Shown in pieces: positions 1-8,905 of a DNA stretch of 64,000 nt (the first letter of the stretch is position 1; every line of letters starts with the position of its first letter). Origin of the DNA: Dysgonomonas sp. UBA5412 (GTDB lineage Bacteria; Bacteroidota; Bacteroidia; Bacteroidales; Dysgonomonadaceae); NCBI GenBank assembly GCA_002409595.1, contig DHNQ01000001.1, forward strand, positions 88,573 to 152,572, read 5' to 3'. The position numbers were made by a program, and so were the translations under genes. The notes beneath the pieces were generated by a model that had not been told where the DNA came from, made no database searches, and was given only the letters and a program-made list of their open reading frames with translations.

Positions 1-32
1 TGTAAATTCTGCTTTTTTATGCTTGATTCAAT

Positions 33-1592
33 TTAGAATCTATAACCAAAAGTCATCAAACCTTGGAATGTATTATCTTTCCAAGTAGACTTTTCAGAAC
101 CAGAATACGAATACAAATCAGATTTTTGGCTTCTCATCAAGAAAGCAATATCTGTATAGAAGTTCTTTGAAAATCTGTATCCCAGTCCATAAGTAATATA
201 GTTTGTTTCGCCGTCAAGAACGTAATTAGATACAGTTCCCACAGTCATGACCTCTCTACTATTATCTTTAAAATCAGCCTTCAATGGACTTTGCACCCAA
301 GAATAACCTGCACGTACCGAAAACTGAGGAGTAACACGCACCTCTGCACCAAGACGTAGAGTAGACGACATTCTAAAATCTTGTTTTATATAAGGATTAG
401 GATCACTTGCTAATTTCCGTCCATTATCTTCAAACATTTTCATATTCTGATAATTAGTCAATTCATAATCGGCACTGATAATAGCTGTTTGTCCTATAAT
501 ACCCGCCATACTGAATGTCCATCTGTCCGGAGAACGGAAATCATAGTCAAATACATTTACATCCGTGTAAATACTTCTTTTATTGAATTCTTCTGAAGGA
601 AGATAGTGCGAGAAATCATAATCTAACTGAGCATCATATGTATCAGTCATATTATACCATGTCGGAGAATGATATGAGACTCCAAAGCGAAGTTCATCTA
701 TTGGTTTAACAATGATACCGGTTGATACTTGCCAGCCAGTACCTTCTGTCTTTAAGCCATTGAAGAAATCGAAACCTCCATTTACATTGCTGGAATTATA
801 AAAATCTTCTGAATATCTGGAACTCATTCTATAATCAATATCAGTAACAGATATAGTCAATCCCCAGCTAATAACATCGGCAAAAGTTGTTCCTAGATTA
901 AAATCGTATGTATTTATAGAACCTCTTTCATAAACAGCCAAATCATTATTTATTGTTTTACCATCTAAGATACCTTGACGTTCATAGGTTGAATTTGTAC
1001 CATCCTTCAGTCCGATTAAGAAACTGCTATATCCAAATATTCCCATCCAATCATAACCATCTATTCCATGAAATGGATCATAGTCTTTATCCCACCACAA
1101 ATCATTCGGATTACTTACATTATCATTAGTGGCACGTTGAGCCATGTAATCAGCAATAGTTCCCGTAGGATTTCCACGCATTGAATATTTTCTTTCGAAA
1201 TTCTTCAATCTGTTATATGAAAAACCAACATTCAAAGATGGAGCAACATCACTATTCAAAGGGAAAACTGACACAAAAGCCAGATTATCAAAATTGAACT
1301 TGAATTTACTATCATCTATTTTGCCAAGATTTGACTCCGTTTCAGTCTTTGTATTCTGAAAATTAAGAGTTGTTACAATCTCAGAATTTCGATAAACTCC
1401 GATTCCGGCAGGATTGATAGAAATACCCGATATATCACCACCTAAAGCACCAAAAGCTCCTCCCATAGAAACAGAACGGGCTGTTCCGGTCAAATCATTT
1501 CTTGAGTATTTATAGGCATCCATTTCGCCTTGGGCTTTTACAGCACCAAACGAAAATACAGTTGCCAATAGTAATAAAGATACTTGTTTCAT
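33..1592 (-). CDS. OmpP1/FadL-type outer-membrane transport protein
   Basis: A 519-residue exported protein. The ATG at 1592 opens a clean signal peptide (MKQVSLLLLATVFSFGAVKAQ); an upstream in-frame TTG at 1616 would only add eight charged residues, so the ATG is preferred. The mature N-terminus carries the GTARSVSMGGAFGALGGD...SINPAGIG pattern seen in the FadL/OmpP1/TodX family, which forms outer-membrane barrels taking up hydrophobic substrates. The rest alternates polar and aromatic residues as in beta strands and ends in Phe (GYRF), the usual C-terminal signal for barrel insertion. The substrate cannot be told from sequence. It lies downstream of the Ser-rich exported protein on the same strand, but a strong hairpin separates the two, so it is probably transcribed separately. 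Confidence 0.85.
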   Translation of the reverse strand: MKQVSLLLLATVFSFGAVKAQGEMDAYKYSRNDLTGTARSVSMGGAFGALGGDISGISINPAGIGVYRNSEIVTTLNFQNTKTETESNLGKIDDSKFKFNFDNLAFVSVFPLNSDVAPSLNVGFSYNRLKNFERKYSMRGNPTGTIADYMAQRATNDNVSNPNDLWWDKDYDPFHGIDGYDWMGIFGYSSFLIGLKDGTNSTYERQGILDGKTINNDLAVYERGSINTYDFNLGTTFADVISWGLTISVTDIDYRMSSRYSEDFYNSSNVNGGFDFFNGLKTEGTGWQVSTGIIVKPIDELRFGVSYHSPTWYNMTDTYDAQLDYDFSHYLPSEEFNKRSIYTDVNVFDYDFRSPDRWTFSMAGIIGQTAIISADYELTNYQNMKMFEDNGRKLASDPNPYIKQDFRMSSTLRLGAEVRVTPQFSVRAGYSWVQSPLKADFKDNSREVMTVGTVSNYVLDGETNYITYGLGYRFSKNFYTDIAFLMRSQKSDLYSYSGSEKSTWKDNTFQGLMTFGYRF

Positions 1593-1619
1593 AATCTTAT
1601 TTTTAAATCTTTTCAATAA

Positions 1620-1654
1620 AAAGCTGCTTCAACAGATTTCTTTGAAACAGCTTT
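1620..1654 (-). terminator. Hairpin terminator after the Ser-rich protein gene
   Basis: An 11-bp stem with one G-U pair (AAAGCTGTTTC / GAAGCAGCTTT read on the minus strand) is followed by a T-rich run. It sits between the stop of the gene ending at 1702 and the start of the FadL-like gene at 1592. Confidence 0.7.
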
Positions 1655-1701
1655 TATTTTACTTTGTTTATATATAAAATCTTATTTTATCTCGCTGATC
1701 A

Positions 1702-3150
1702 TTATCTTCCACGACCACTGCTACTGCTACGACCGCCACCGCCACCACTTGACGAACGACCGCTAGAGCTACTACCGGAACTAAATGAACCGGAAGAACG
1801 GCTGCTACTGGATGGGCTGCTATAACTTGGACGTGAAGAACTAGAACGACTCGGAGTCGAAGTATTATAACTTGGACGAGATGAACTAGATCTGCTAGGT
1901 GTCGTTGCATTATAACTTGGACGTGAGCTCGGTCTTGTAGTCACACTCGAAGAGGAGCTACGACCACTACTGCTTGACGAACCACCATTATAACTTGGAC
2001 GAGTTGCAGGTCGTGTCGTAACACGGCTAGAAGAACTACGTCCACTATTGGATGTTGAACTATTATAGCTCGGACGAGTTGCAGGCCGTGTAGTAACACC
2101 GCTGGAAGAACCCCTTCCACTCGTAGAACCTCCATTATAACTTGGACGGGTAGATGGTCTTGTATTTATAGTTGATGATGAACCTCGACCGCTATTTGTT
2201 GTCGAACCATTGTAACTCGGACGAGTTGCAGGTCGTGTATTTATTCCACTGGAAGAACCGCGTCCTGATGAAGAATTGCGTCCAACGCTGGATCCGCTAC
2301 TATATCTACCTGATGTAGCATCGTATCTTGAAGAGCTGTTACGCCCAGTAGAGCTACTATATCTTCCACTCGAACTGTATCTATTGTTGGTAGTAGCATA
2401 CCCTCTACCTGAGCGAGAATAATAGCCGCCACCTCTTGAACGACCGGTACCACTGTAATAAACAGGTCTGTTGTAGTAGTGATGGTGATGGTGGTAACCA
2501 CCATACCAGCCTCCCCAGCCCCATGAGTTGTAATACCAAGGTCTGCTCCAACCCCAGCCCCAACTGGAACCATAGTACCAAGGGTCGTAATAACCACCCC
2601 AATAGCCTCCAGAATACCAAGGGTCATACCAAGGATTGTTCCATGAGGAATATATACCTCCCCAACCCCAACCAAGATTTATATTAAAATTCCATCCGCG
2701 GTTGCGGTAATAATTAGTATAAGAAGGATCTGTAACATAGACATTAATCTCATTGTCACTCGAAATCTTCACACTATTTGCCGGATCGTGAAATTTTACG
2801 ATACGATCGGTGTATTCATAATCCTGATATGCGTCTGAGTCGACAGGTTCGCTTTCCGAATATTGAGGAGTTTCGTACACATCCACATTTCCGCCTCTAC
2901 GATTATACGCATCGACATCAATATTTACATTACCTTCGGTTTCTAAAGTAACATCTCCATTATCGCGAACCACCAACACCTGAGTCGGTCTTGTAGTTTG
3001 CACCTTCTGTACAGCTGCATTATTTACCTCTTTCTTTCTATTATCTTTAGATTTAGAAGTAGCATAAATGTCATCCCAATCATCTTGTGCGAAAGCCATG
3101 AATGGTAATACAGACATCAGAAGCATCAGTAATAAATTTTTAACTTTCAT
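1702..3150 (-). CDS. Exported low-complexity protein with Trp/Tyr/Gly/His core and Ser/Arg repeat tail
   Basis: 482 residues with a signal peptide (MKVKNLLLMLLMSVLPFMAFAQ). Three zones follow. Residues 23 to about 150 look like a normal acidic domain. Residues about 150-235 are dominated by Trp, Tyr and Gly (repeated WGW, PWYD, GGYW) and end in a five-His run. The remainder is almost only Ser, Gly, Arg, Thr, Pro, Asn and Tyr, with five tandem units of 24-26 residues built on SGRxSSS-x-(I/V)xTRPxxRPSYN, then two 15-residue remnants. I recognise no catalytic domain. Similar Trp/Tyr-Gly exported proteins exist in other Bacteroidota but have no defined function that I can name. A surface, matrix-like or metal-binding role is only a guess. 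The reading frame is intact throughout, and antisense open frames here are by-products of the composition. Confidence 0.8.
   Translation of the reverse strand: MKVKNLLLMLLMSVLPFMAFAQDDWDDIYATSKSKDNRKKEVNNAAVQKVQTTRPTQVLVVRDNGDVTLETEGNVNIDVDAYNRRGGNVDVYETPQYSESEPVDSDAYQDYEYTDRIVKFHDPANSVKISSDNEINVYVTDPSYTNYYRNRGWNFNINLGWGWGGIYSSWNNPWYDPWYSGGYWGGYYDPWYYGSSWGWGWSRPWYYNSWGWGGWYGGYHHHHHYYNRPVYYSGTGRSRGGGYYSRSGRGYATTNNRYSSSGRYSSSTGRNSSSRYDATSGRYSSGSSVGRNSSSGRGSSSGINTRPATRPSYNGSTTNSGRGSSSTINTRPSTRPSYNGGSTSGRGSSSGVTTRPATRPSYNSSTSNSGRSSSSRVTTRPATRPSYNGGSSSSSGRSSSSSVTTRPSSRPSYNATTPSRSSSSRPSYNTSTPSRSSSSRPSYSSPSSSSRSSGSFSSGSSSSGRSSSGGGGGRSSSSGRGR
1740..2280 (-). repeat. Degenerate in-frame tandem repeats of about 72-78 bp
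   Basis: Seven copies of a TATAACTTGGACG-like block (two of them diverged, near 2066 and 2211) recur through the 3' half of the gene. Each encodes the RPSYN core of the protein repeat. Unit length varies by whole codons, so copies have been gained or lost without breaking the frame. Confidence 0.8.
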
Positions 3151-3619
3151 AATCTGCTCTCCTACTTTTTATGTTCATAATCTTATATCTTATCGTATGT
3201 GTCTCTTCATTTACTTTGGTTATCTATATCAAGATCACATACACATTTGACTCAGGAAATTAATAAAGGTTTAATCTCTTCATTCAAATAAATATTGTCA
3301 ACAGTTTACAAACAAATATACAACTTTTATTTTTTTATATCACATACTTATATATTGAAGATGCAAATTAATATTCTTTGCTGCGTTATATTTAGTTAAA
3401 AAAAATAATTAGACGCCTAGCAATCGCAGATCAGAAAACCAAGTTACAATGTTAGGTGTTAACAATAATAAATCACAGTAACAATACCGAAATCATAATA
3501 AGGACATAATGATTAAGATCTGAAAACTCTTAAATAAATAAGTATTTTGACAAATTGAGCAAGGCATAATAATTGTTAGAAAAAGCAAGCTTAATAACGT
3601 AAAAGAAAACATAAATCTA
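3151..3619. other. Divergent intergenic region, 469 bp
   Basis: It separates the minus-strand Ser-rich protein from the plus-strand gene at 3620. It is very AT-rich. Apart from one candidate -7 box near 3313 I see no RNA gene, repeat or convincing open frame. Confidence 0.6.
3313..3320 (-). promoter_or_regulatory. Candidate -7 box for the Ser-rich exported protein
   Basis: On the minus strand this reads TATATTTG, matching the Bacteroidota -7 consensus TAnnTTTG. It lies about 160 bp before the start at 3150, which would give a long leader. No clear -33 box was found, so support is modest. Confidence 0.35.
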
Positions 3620-4411
3620 ATGGACAACGATAATTTAAAAATATACGAATCGGAGTTAAATGGATTTCTCGCCGATACATTTCGCAAACATAATATAGAT
3701 TGTGAAATAAAAGAAGACATTGTCGTATTTCCCAAACAAAGAATAACTGCTTCGACCTCTTTGGTCAACAGATCATCGTCCTCCTCAGCCTTTATACTCC
3801 AACTGGATGTGAAATTAGAAATAGGACAAGGTCGCACGATTGTAGAATCTTACGCAGGACTAGGCATGAGTATGGAAAGTGCAGTATCTGACACATGGAA
3901 AAATTTTATGAAATATTCTTTTCATACCCTTCTTGCAGCATTTTTCAGTAACGAATTTGAGGAACAGATAGAACGGGAGCAATGGCTTATCGGACAGCAG
4001 CCATACGAAGTAATAATCAATCATTCCGGAATACGTGGAGATGTGCCTAAACCTTTTTCGACAAAATGGTTTGATCAACTCAAAACCCTCATTAAATCGC
4101 AGCAGCTTTCATACGACACACATTGGATAAAACTGTATTATGCCCAATCAGAAAACGAGCCAATTTCGTTGGAGATATTATTAGATAATGAAGTATGGAG
4201 AACAGTAGAAAAAGAGATACAATATTTTAGTTTTCCCCATCATAGAGAATTTTACTCTATCAGAATACTCATCATTATAAAAAAGGTTGCAGACATAGAT
4301 CAAGTGGCAACCACAACATCAGTGATGGCGAATGAAAATAAAGAACCGATAGGTAAGGAATCCAGAGAAAAGATACAAATAAGAAAAAAACCTTTCTGGA
4401 AATTCTGGTAA
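3620..4411 (+). CDS. Conserved protein of unknown function, DUF6348-like
   Basis: 263 residues, acidic N-terminal half, no signal peptide and no membrane segment, so probably cytoplasmic. The block FILQLDVKLEIG...ESYAGLGMS..AVSDTWKNF..SFHTLLAAFF (about residues 55-115) resembles the family I know as DUF6348, whose function is not established; this assignment is from memory of the pattern and is not certain. No catalytic motif stands out. The last 20 residues are Lys-rich and end in KPFWKFW. It is transcribed alone, facing uvrD/pcrA, with a shared hairpin between them. Confidence 0.6.
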   Translation: MDNDNLKIYESELNGFLADTFRKHNIDCEIKEDIVVFPKQRITASTSLVNRSSSSSAFILQLDVKLEIGQGRTIVESYAGLGMSMESAVSDTWKNFMKYSFHTLLAAFFSNEFEEQIEREQWLIGQQPYEVIINHSGIRGDVPKPFSTKWFDQLKTLIKSQQLSYDTHWIKLYYAQSENEPISLEILLDNEVWRTVEKEIQYFSFPHHREFYSIRILIIIKKVADIDQVATTTSVMANENKEPIGKESREKIQIRKKPFWKFW

Positions 4412-4418
4412 AAAAAAC

Positions 4419-4450
4419 TATCCGTCACTCAAAAAGGTTGGCGACGGATA
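4419..4450. terminator. Shared terminator hairpin between 4411 and 4461
   Basis: A perfect 8-bp inverted repeat (TATCCGTC / GACGGATA) with a 16-nt loop. On the minus strand it is followed by GTTTTTTT, so it works best for the helicase gene. Confidence 0.7.
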
Positions 4451-4460
4451 AATATATTCT

Positions 4461-6818
4461 TTATTTAATTACTTCGAAGCGGGCAAACTTCAGCAACAAT
4501 TGTTTTGTACCCGAATTTTCAAACTCAACAGTTGCTTTCCTACTTTCGGGGTCTCCCGTTACAGCCGAAATCTTACCTATACCAAAGCGTTCGTGCTTTA
4601 TCGTAGCTCCAACCTCAACCTCCCCGGCATTCATTCCCGCAGAAGCTTTAGGCACAGCTTTCTTTGCATTTACAAAATTAGTACGTGCCGACGCAGAAGT
4701 TGCAGGCATTTCAGATTTCGAACGTTCGGGTTGTTTGGATACCGGAGAACAATCCGAATATGTAGATTTAGAAGTATTTGTATAATTATACAGATCGTTA
4801 GTGTATGTCTCAGGGCGATTCAGCACTCCAAAGTTACCGACTCCCAACACTCCCGCATTTGCATTGAGATAACGCTCGTCTATATCTTTCAAAAAGCGGC
4901 TCGGATTGGATGCATTGATCTGTCCATTGCGAAAACGGCTTTTGGCATACGTCATCATACAAAATTCCTTTGCTCTGGTGATAGCTACATAAAAAAGTCG
5001 GCGTTCTTCTTCCAATCCTTTAAATTCATTCTTAGCCATTGCCGAAGGGAAAAGATCTTCTTCAAGTCCGACAATAAACACGTACTTGAATTCAAGTCCT
5101 TTGGAGGCATGAATAGTCATCATTGTTACCTTTTCTTTGTCAGCCTCCTTGTCCGTATCCTGATCGCTAAGCAGAGAGACTTCCGACAAGAAATCCATCA
5201 ACCCGATGCCTCCAAGCCCTTCTTCCTGACGGCTTTCACAAAATTCGTGAATACCACCGAGCAACTCCTGCAAGTTTTCCTGACGGCTCATTCCCTCAGG
5301 CGTCTGATCTTGGTATGCTTCGCTGGCAATACCACTTTGCTTTACAATCTTAGTTGCCAACTCGTAAGCCGATAGTTCTTTTAGTTGAAAGATAAATCCT
5401 TCGATAAGTTGACGAAACTCTGCCAATTTCTTGGCTGTACCTGAGTTCACGTTCAAATTATATCCTAAAGGATCACCTATAACTTCCCACAAACTTACAT
5501 TGTGCAGACGTGCGGCATCTGCTATTTTATTCAATGTTGTAGCACCGATTCCGCGTGTAGGGAAATTGATAATTCGTCTAAACGCTTCTTCATCGTACGG
5601 ATTTACAACCATACGAAAATAGGCTATAACATCTTTTATTTCTTTTCTCTGATAGAAGGACAATCCGCCATAGATACGATATGGAATATTCTTTTTTCGC
5701 AAAGCTTCTTCAAAAATACGCGACTGGGCATTGGTACGATAAAGAATTACAAAATCGCTGTAAGACGCTTTTTTATCCCTGCGCAAATCCCATATTTTAT
5801 TCGATACGATTACACCTTCTTCGAAGTCGGAAAAGGAACTTGATACTTCGATGCGTTCACCTTCGTCATTTTCAGAAAATACCGTCTTCTGTATCTGTTC
5901 CCGATTTTGTTTTATCAGGCTGTTAGCTGCATTTACAATATTCTGTGTAGAACGGTAATTTTGTTCCAATTTAAAAAGACGGGATTCGGGATACACTTCT
6001 TTAAATTTTAGAATATTATCAATATTAGCTCCACGAAACGAATAGATACTCTGGGCATCGTCACCTACCACACACACTCTATGATGGGCATCGGCAAGTT
6101 GCTTGACTACTAAATATTGAGCAAAATTGGTATCCTGATACTCATCTACCAAAATAAATTGAAATCGTTCCTGATATGACTGCAACACATCCGGATTGTC
6201 TCGGAAAAGGCAATTGGTATAAAATAGTAAATCGTCGAAGTCCATTGTATTCGATGCTTTCAACCGATTATTGTATTCACGATATATGTCTTTCAACACA
6301 GGCATTTTAGCCCGTTGATCGTATTCAATAAGATCTTTATTTTGAGCATACATCTGAGGCGATATCAGAGCATTTTTTGCATTGGAAATAATACTTTGTA
6401 CGCGTGCAGGTTTATACACTTTATCATCAAGCTGATATTGCTTGATAATAGTTTTGATCATATTGCGCGAATCGGCAGAATCGAATATGGTAAAGTTAGA
6501 GGTAAACCCTATTCTCTCGGCTTCGGTTCTCAATATACGCGAAAATACGGAGTGAAATGTTCCCATCCACAAATAGCGTGCATATTGCCAGCCTATAAGT
6601 TCGGCAATACGTGCTTTCATTTCGCGGGCTGCCTTATTGGTAAAGGTCAGCGACAATATGCTTTGCGGATGATAGCCTTGTTGCAAAAGGTATGCTATCT
6701 TGTAGGTAAGCACACGCGTTTTGCCCGAACCTGCTCCGGCTATAATGAGTGAAGGCCCGTTTATGTATTCAACAGCTTCGCATTGCTGTTTATTGAGTTG
6801 ACTGAGTAAATTGTCCAT
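4461..6818 (-). CDS. ATP-dependent 3'-5' DNA helicase, UvrD/PcrA family
   Basis: 785 residues, the usual length of UvrD/PcrA. These superfamily 1A helicases unwind DNA in nucleotide excision repair, mismatch repair and removal of RecA filaments. Visible motifs in order: Q-motif region at the N-terminus, Walker A AGAGSGKTR (residues 27-35), Walker B VDEYQDTN (about 221-228), motif III VGDDAQSIYSFRGA, motif IV QNYRSTQNI, motif V TIHASKGLEF and motif VI VAITRAKE. The C-terminal tail after about residue 660 is a Ser/Thr-rich linker leading to a conserved small domain (GATIKHERFGIGKISAV), as in PcrA, where that domain contacts RNA polymerase. A TATCTTTG -7 box lies about 20 bp upstream. Whether to call it uvrD or pcrA cannot be decided by sequence alone. 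Confidence 0.95.
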   Translation of the reverse strand: MDNLLSQLNKQQCEAVEYINGPSLIIAGAGSGKTRVLTYKIAYLLQQGYHPQSILSLTFTNKAAREMKARIAELIGWQYARYLWMGTFHSVFSRILRTEAERIGFTSNFTIFDSADSRNMIKTIIKQYQLDDKVYKPARVQSIISNAKNALISPQMYAQNKDLIEYDQRAKMPVLKDIYREYNNRLKASNTMDFDDLLFYTNCLFRDNPDVLQSYQERFQFILVDEYQDTNFAQYLVVKQLADAHHRVCVVGDDAQSIYSFRGANIDNILKFKEVYPESRLFKLEQNYRSTQNIVNAANSLIKQNREQIQKTVFSENDEGERIEVSSSFSDFEEGVIVSNKIWDLRRDKKASYSDFVILYRTNAQSRIFEEALRKKNIPYRIYGGLSFYQRKEIKDVIAYFRMVVNPYDEEAFRRIINFPTRGIGATTLNKIADAARLHNVSLWEVIGDPLGYNLNVNSGTAKKLAEFRQLIEGFIFQLKELSAYELATKIVKQSGIASEAYQDQTPEGMSRQENLQELLGGIHEFCESRQEEGLGGIGLMDFLSEVSLLSDQDTDKEADKEKVTMMTIHASKGLEFKYVFIVGLEEDLFPSAMAKNEFKGLEEERRLFYVAITRAKEFCMMTYAKSRFRNGQINASNPSRFLKDIDERYLNANAGVLGVGNFGVLNRPETYTNDLYNYTNTSKSTYSDCSPVSKQPERSKSEMPATSASARTNFVNAKKAVPKASAGMNAGEVEVGATIKHERFGIGKISAVTGDPESRKATVEFENSGTKQLLLKFARFEVIK

Positions 6819-6838
6819 AAATTTGAGTGATCGAAAAA

Positions 6839-6846
6839 CAAAGATA
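6839..6846 (-). promoter_or_regulatory. -7 box upstream of the UvrD/PcrA gene
   Basis: Reads TATCTTTG on the minus strand, a perfect match to TAnnTTTG, about 20 bp before the ATG at 6818. No good -33 box is seen. Confidence 0.6.
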
Positions 6847-6902
6847 AGCCTTAGTTGCGAGTTACGATAATTTTATAAATACAAACTGTATTAAAAAAAT
6901 AA

Positions 6903-6927
6903 AGCCGGCAGTTATTCACCGCCGGCT
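6903..6927 (-). terminator. Terminator of the carbonic anhydrase gene
   Basis: AGCCGGC / GCCGGCT, a perfect GC-rich 7-bp stem with an 11-nt loop, followed on the minus strand by a T-rich tract. It lies just after the stop at 6951. Confidence 0.8.
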
Positions 6928-6950
6928 AAAGTTCTAATATATAGTTATAT

Positions 6951-7649
6951 TCAAATATCTAAAAATTCGACTACACCTGTTTCAATATTATAGATTGCGC
7001 CTACAATATTTATTTTCGAATCTTTATACATTTCAGATAGAAACGGCTCAGATTTGCGCAATTGACGAACACCATGTATAACATTAGCTTTTACTGCCTT
7101 ATCGTATGTACCTTCTCCCGATCTGAATATCTCGTCCTCTTCTTCTTCACTACCCATTTTGTCAACAATAGACTTGATATGTCCCAACTTAGGTTCGTGA
7201 TGGTGAGCCTCGCTCTCGCCTCCGTGCTTTACATCCATAAATGCCTTTACTGCTCCACAGCCGGTGTGCCCCATGACAACAATCAGTTTAGTACCCAAGT
7301 GCTCAGCTGCATATTCGATGCTACCTTCTTCATAATCTGCCATAACATTACCGGCTGTGCGAATAGAAAACACATCGCCTAACCCCTGATCGAAAACAAT
7401 CTCAGGTGTGACTCTCGAATCGGAACAGCTAACTATTACTGCCAATGGATTCTGACCGCCTTTTAGATCTGCCACTCTCATCATATCCTGATGATTATGT
7501 TGGGGTGCTCCTGAATAGAAACGTGTATTCCCTTCTTTCAGGATGGTCAACGGGTCTGCAACAATATCACTTTGAGCAAACGAAGAAACTGTTAATGAGG
7601 ACAAAGCCATCATTAAACAAAAATAATTTAACAAATATCTTTTTTTCAT
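6951..7649 (-). CDS. Exported beta-class carbonic anhydrase
   Basis: 232 residues; converts CO2 and water to bicarbonate and a proton. The beta-class zinc site is complete: C75 in CSDSR with D77 and R79 as the gating pair, then H128 and C131 in GHTGCGAVKA. The N-terminus (residues 1-26, ending SSFAQ) is a Sec signal peptide, so the enzyme should act in the periplasm, unlike the usual cytoplasmic form. A His-rich and acidic insert (about residues 140-170, HHHEPK and EEEEDE) is also present. It could supply bicarbonate, relevant for CO2-dependent gut-type anaerobes, or aid pH control; that role is inferred. It is divergent from the aldo/keto reductase gene, with a small dyad between them. Confidence 0.93.
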   Translation of the reverse strand: MKKRYLLNYFCLMMALSSLTVSSFAQSDIVADPLTILKEGNTRFYSGAPQHNHQDMMRVADLKGGQNPLAVIVSCSDSRVTPEIVFDQGLGDVFSIRTAGNVMADYEEGSIEYAAEHLGTKLIVVMGHTGCGAVKAFMDVKHGGESEAHHHEPKLGHIKSIVDKMGSEEEEDEIFRSGEGTYDKAVKANVIHGVRQLRKSEPFLSEMYKDSKINIVGAIYNIETGVVEFLDI

Positions 7650-7758
7650 CTTTTTGTATTTAAAAAAAATCGAGTAAAAGTATATAAAGCGGCTTTATTA
7701 TTATTCTAACTTCTCATTTTTTATTGTCAAGATTGTGTTAAGATTCATTTTCCTTATA

Positions 7759-7775
7759 ATATCATATTGTGATAT
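7759..7775. promoter_or_regulatory. Possible operator: ATATCA-N5-TGATAT dyad
   Basis: A perfect 6+6 inverted repeat in the 240-bp divergent region between the carbonic anhydrase (start 7649) and aldo/keto reductase (start 7890) genes, almost exactly half-way. Such a site could bind a dimeric regulator, but in AT-rich DNA a dyad of this size can also arise by chance. Confidence 0.25.
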
Positions 7776-7889
7776 ATCATTTTAACTTATTTACAAAAAA
7801 GAAATAAACAAATACTAATTTTATCACTTTGGCAAGTGAAATTAAGTCTGAAAGAACTAACTTTATAACAGATCATAAAATGACAAGAA

Positions 7890-8843
7890 ATGAAATATAA
7901 CTATTGTGGTAACAGTGGCTTGCAACTCTCTGAAATATCTCTGGGACTCTGGCATAATTTTGGAGATGTGGATAATTTTGAGATTGCAAAGTCTATGATT
8001 TTTTATGCCTTCGAGAATGGTATTACGCATTTCGATTTGGCAAATAATTACGGACCTCCTCCGGGAAGCGCAGAGACAAATCTAGGAAAGATACTGTCTA
8101 AAGAATTAAAAGGACATCGCGACGAGCTTATAATCTCATCCAAGGCGGGTCATCTGATGTGGAACGGACCGTATGGCGACGGTGGATCGCGCAAATATCT
8201 GATGGCTAGTATAGATCAAAGCCTGAAAAGAACAAAGTTGGACTACTTCGATATTTTTTACTCGCACCGTTATGATCCGAATACTCCCCTCGAGGAAACG
8301 ATGCAAGCCTTGATAGACATCGTTCGTCAGGGAAAGGCTTTATATATAGGAATCTCTAAATATCCCCCTCAAGAGGCAGCTAAGGCATACGACATATTGC
8401 AATCTCAACACGTACCTTGCCTGATCTATCAGGACAGATATAGTATGCTGGCGCGAGAACCGGAAAAGGAACACATGGAGATGAATAAAAGATTTGGTGT
8501 GGGCTTTATCGCTTTTTCTCCTTTGGCTCAGGGACTGTTGACAAATAAATATTTACATGGCATTCCCGAAACATCGAGAGCGCATAAGAGTCATGGATTT
8601 TTGCAAGAGGACGAAATAACTCCGGATATAATAAAGAAGGTCACTGCGTTAAACGATATGGCTTCTGAGCGCGAACAGACATTGGCTGAGATGGCTTTGG
8701 CATGGTTGTTACACAATGAGAATGTGACATCTGTTATCGTTGGAGCAAGTTCGGTGAAACAGCTAAGAGATAATCTGGAAGCCACGGAGAATCGGGACTT
8801 TACGGAAGGAGAATTGAAAAGGATAGAGGATATATTATCTTAA
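7890..8843 (+). CDS. Aldo/keto reductase, YghZ/Gpr-like
   Basis: 317 residues, a single TIM-barrel NADPH-dependent oxidoreductase. The catalytic tetrad is visible: D49, Y54 (FDLANNYG), K85 (SSKAG) and H126 (YSHRYDP). The GPPPGSAE segment after the Tyr and the overall pattern match the YghZ branch (L-glyceraldehyde 3-phosphate reductase, methylglyoxal detoxification) and relatives of voltage-gated K+ channel beta subunits. Substrate assignment is by family resemblance only. It is slightly shorter than E. coli YghZ (346 aa). It stands alone and ends at a strong hairpin shared with the convergent sigma-factor gene. Confidence 0.9.
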   Translation: MKYNYCGNSGLQLSEISLGLWHNFGDVDNFEIAKSMIFYAFENGITHFDLANNYGPPPGSAETNLGKILSKELKGHRDELIISSKAGHLMWNGPYGDGGSRKYLMASIDQSLKRTKLDYFDIFYSHRYDPNTPLEETMQALIDIVRQGKALYIGISKYPPQEAAKAYDILQSQHVPCLIYQDRYSMLAREPEKEHMEMNKRFGVGFIAFSPLAQGLLTNKYLHGIPETSRAHKSHGFLQEDEITPDIIKKVTALNDMASEREQTLAEMALAWLLHNENVTSVIVGASSVKQLRDNLEATENRDFTEGELKRIEDILS

Positions 8844-8850
8844 ATAAAAA

Positions 8851-8886
8851 AATAAGCATCCTCTAAAAAAATAGAGGATGCTTATT
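8851..8886. terminator. Bidirectional terminator, aldo/keto reductase / ECF sigma
   Basis: AATAAGCATCCTCTA / TAGAGGATGCTTATT, a perfect 15-bp stem with a 6-nt A loop between two convergent genes. Confidence 0.85.
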
Positions 8887-8905
8887 CCGGTTAAGATTAT
8901 CACAA

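Noticed and set aside
1740..2280. Regular repeats that could suggest a CRISPR array
   Set aside because: Repeat units vary in length and sequence, stay in frame and encode a Ser/Arg/Pro peptide repeat; there are no unique spacers and no cas genes.
2436..2687. Plus-strand open frame of 83 codons inside the Ser/Trp-rich gene
   Set aside because: It is antisense to a repetitive coding region, lacks a promoter and has low-complexity composition; it arises from the biased codons of the real gene.
4500..5375. 291-codon plus-strand open frame antisense to the helicase gene
   Set aside because: It lies entirely opposite a complete UvrD/PcrA gene with all motifs, and its own translation shows no domain.
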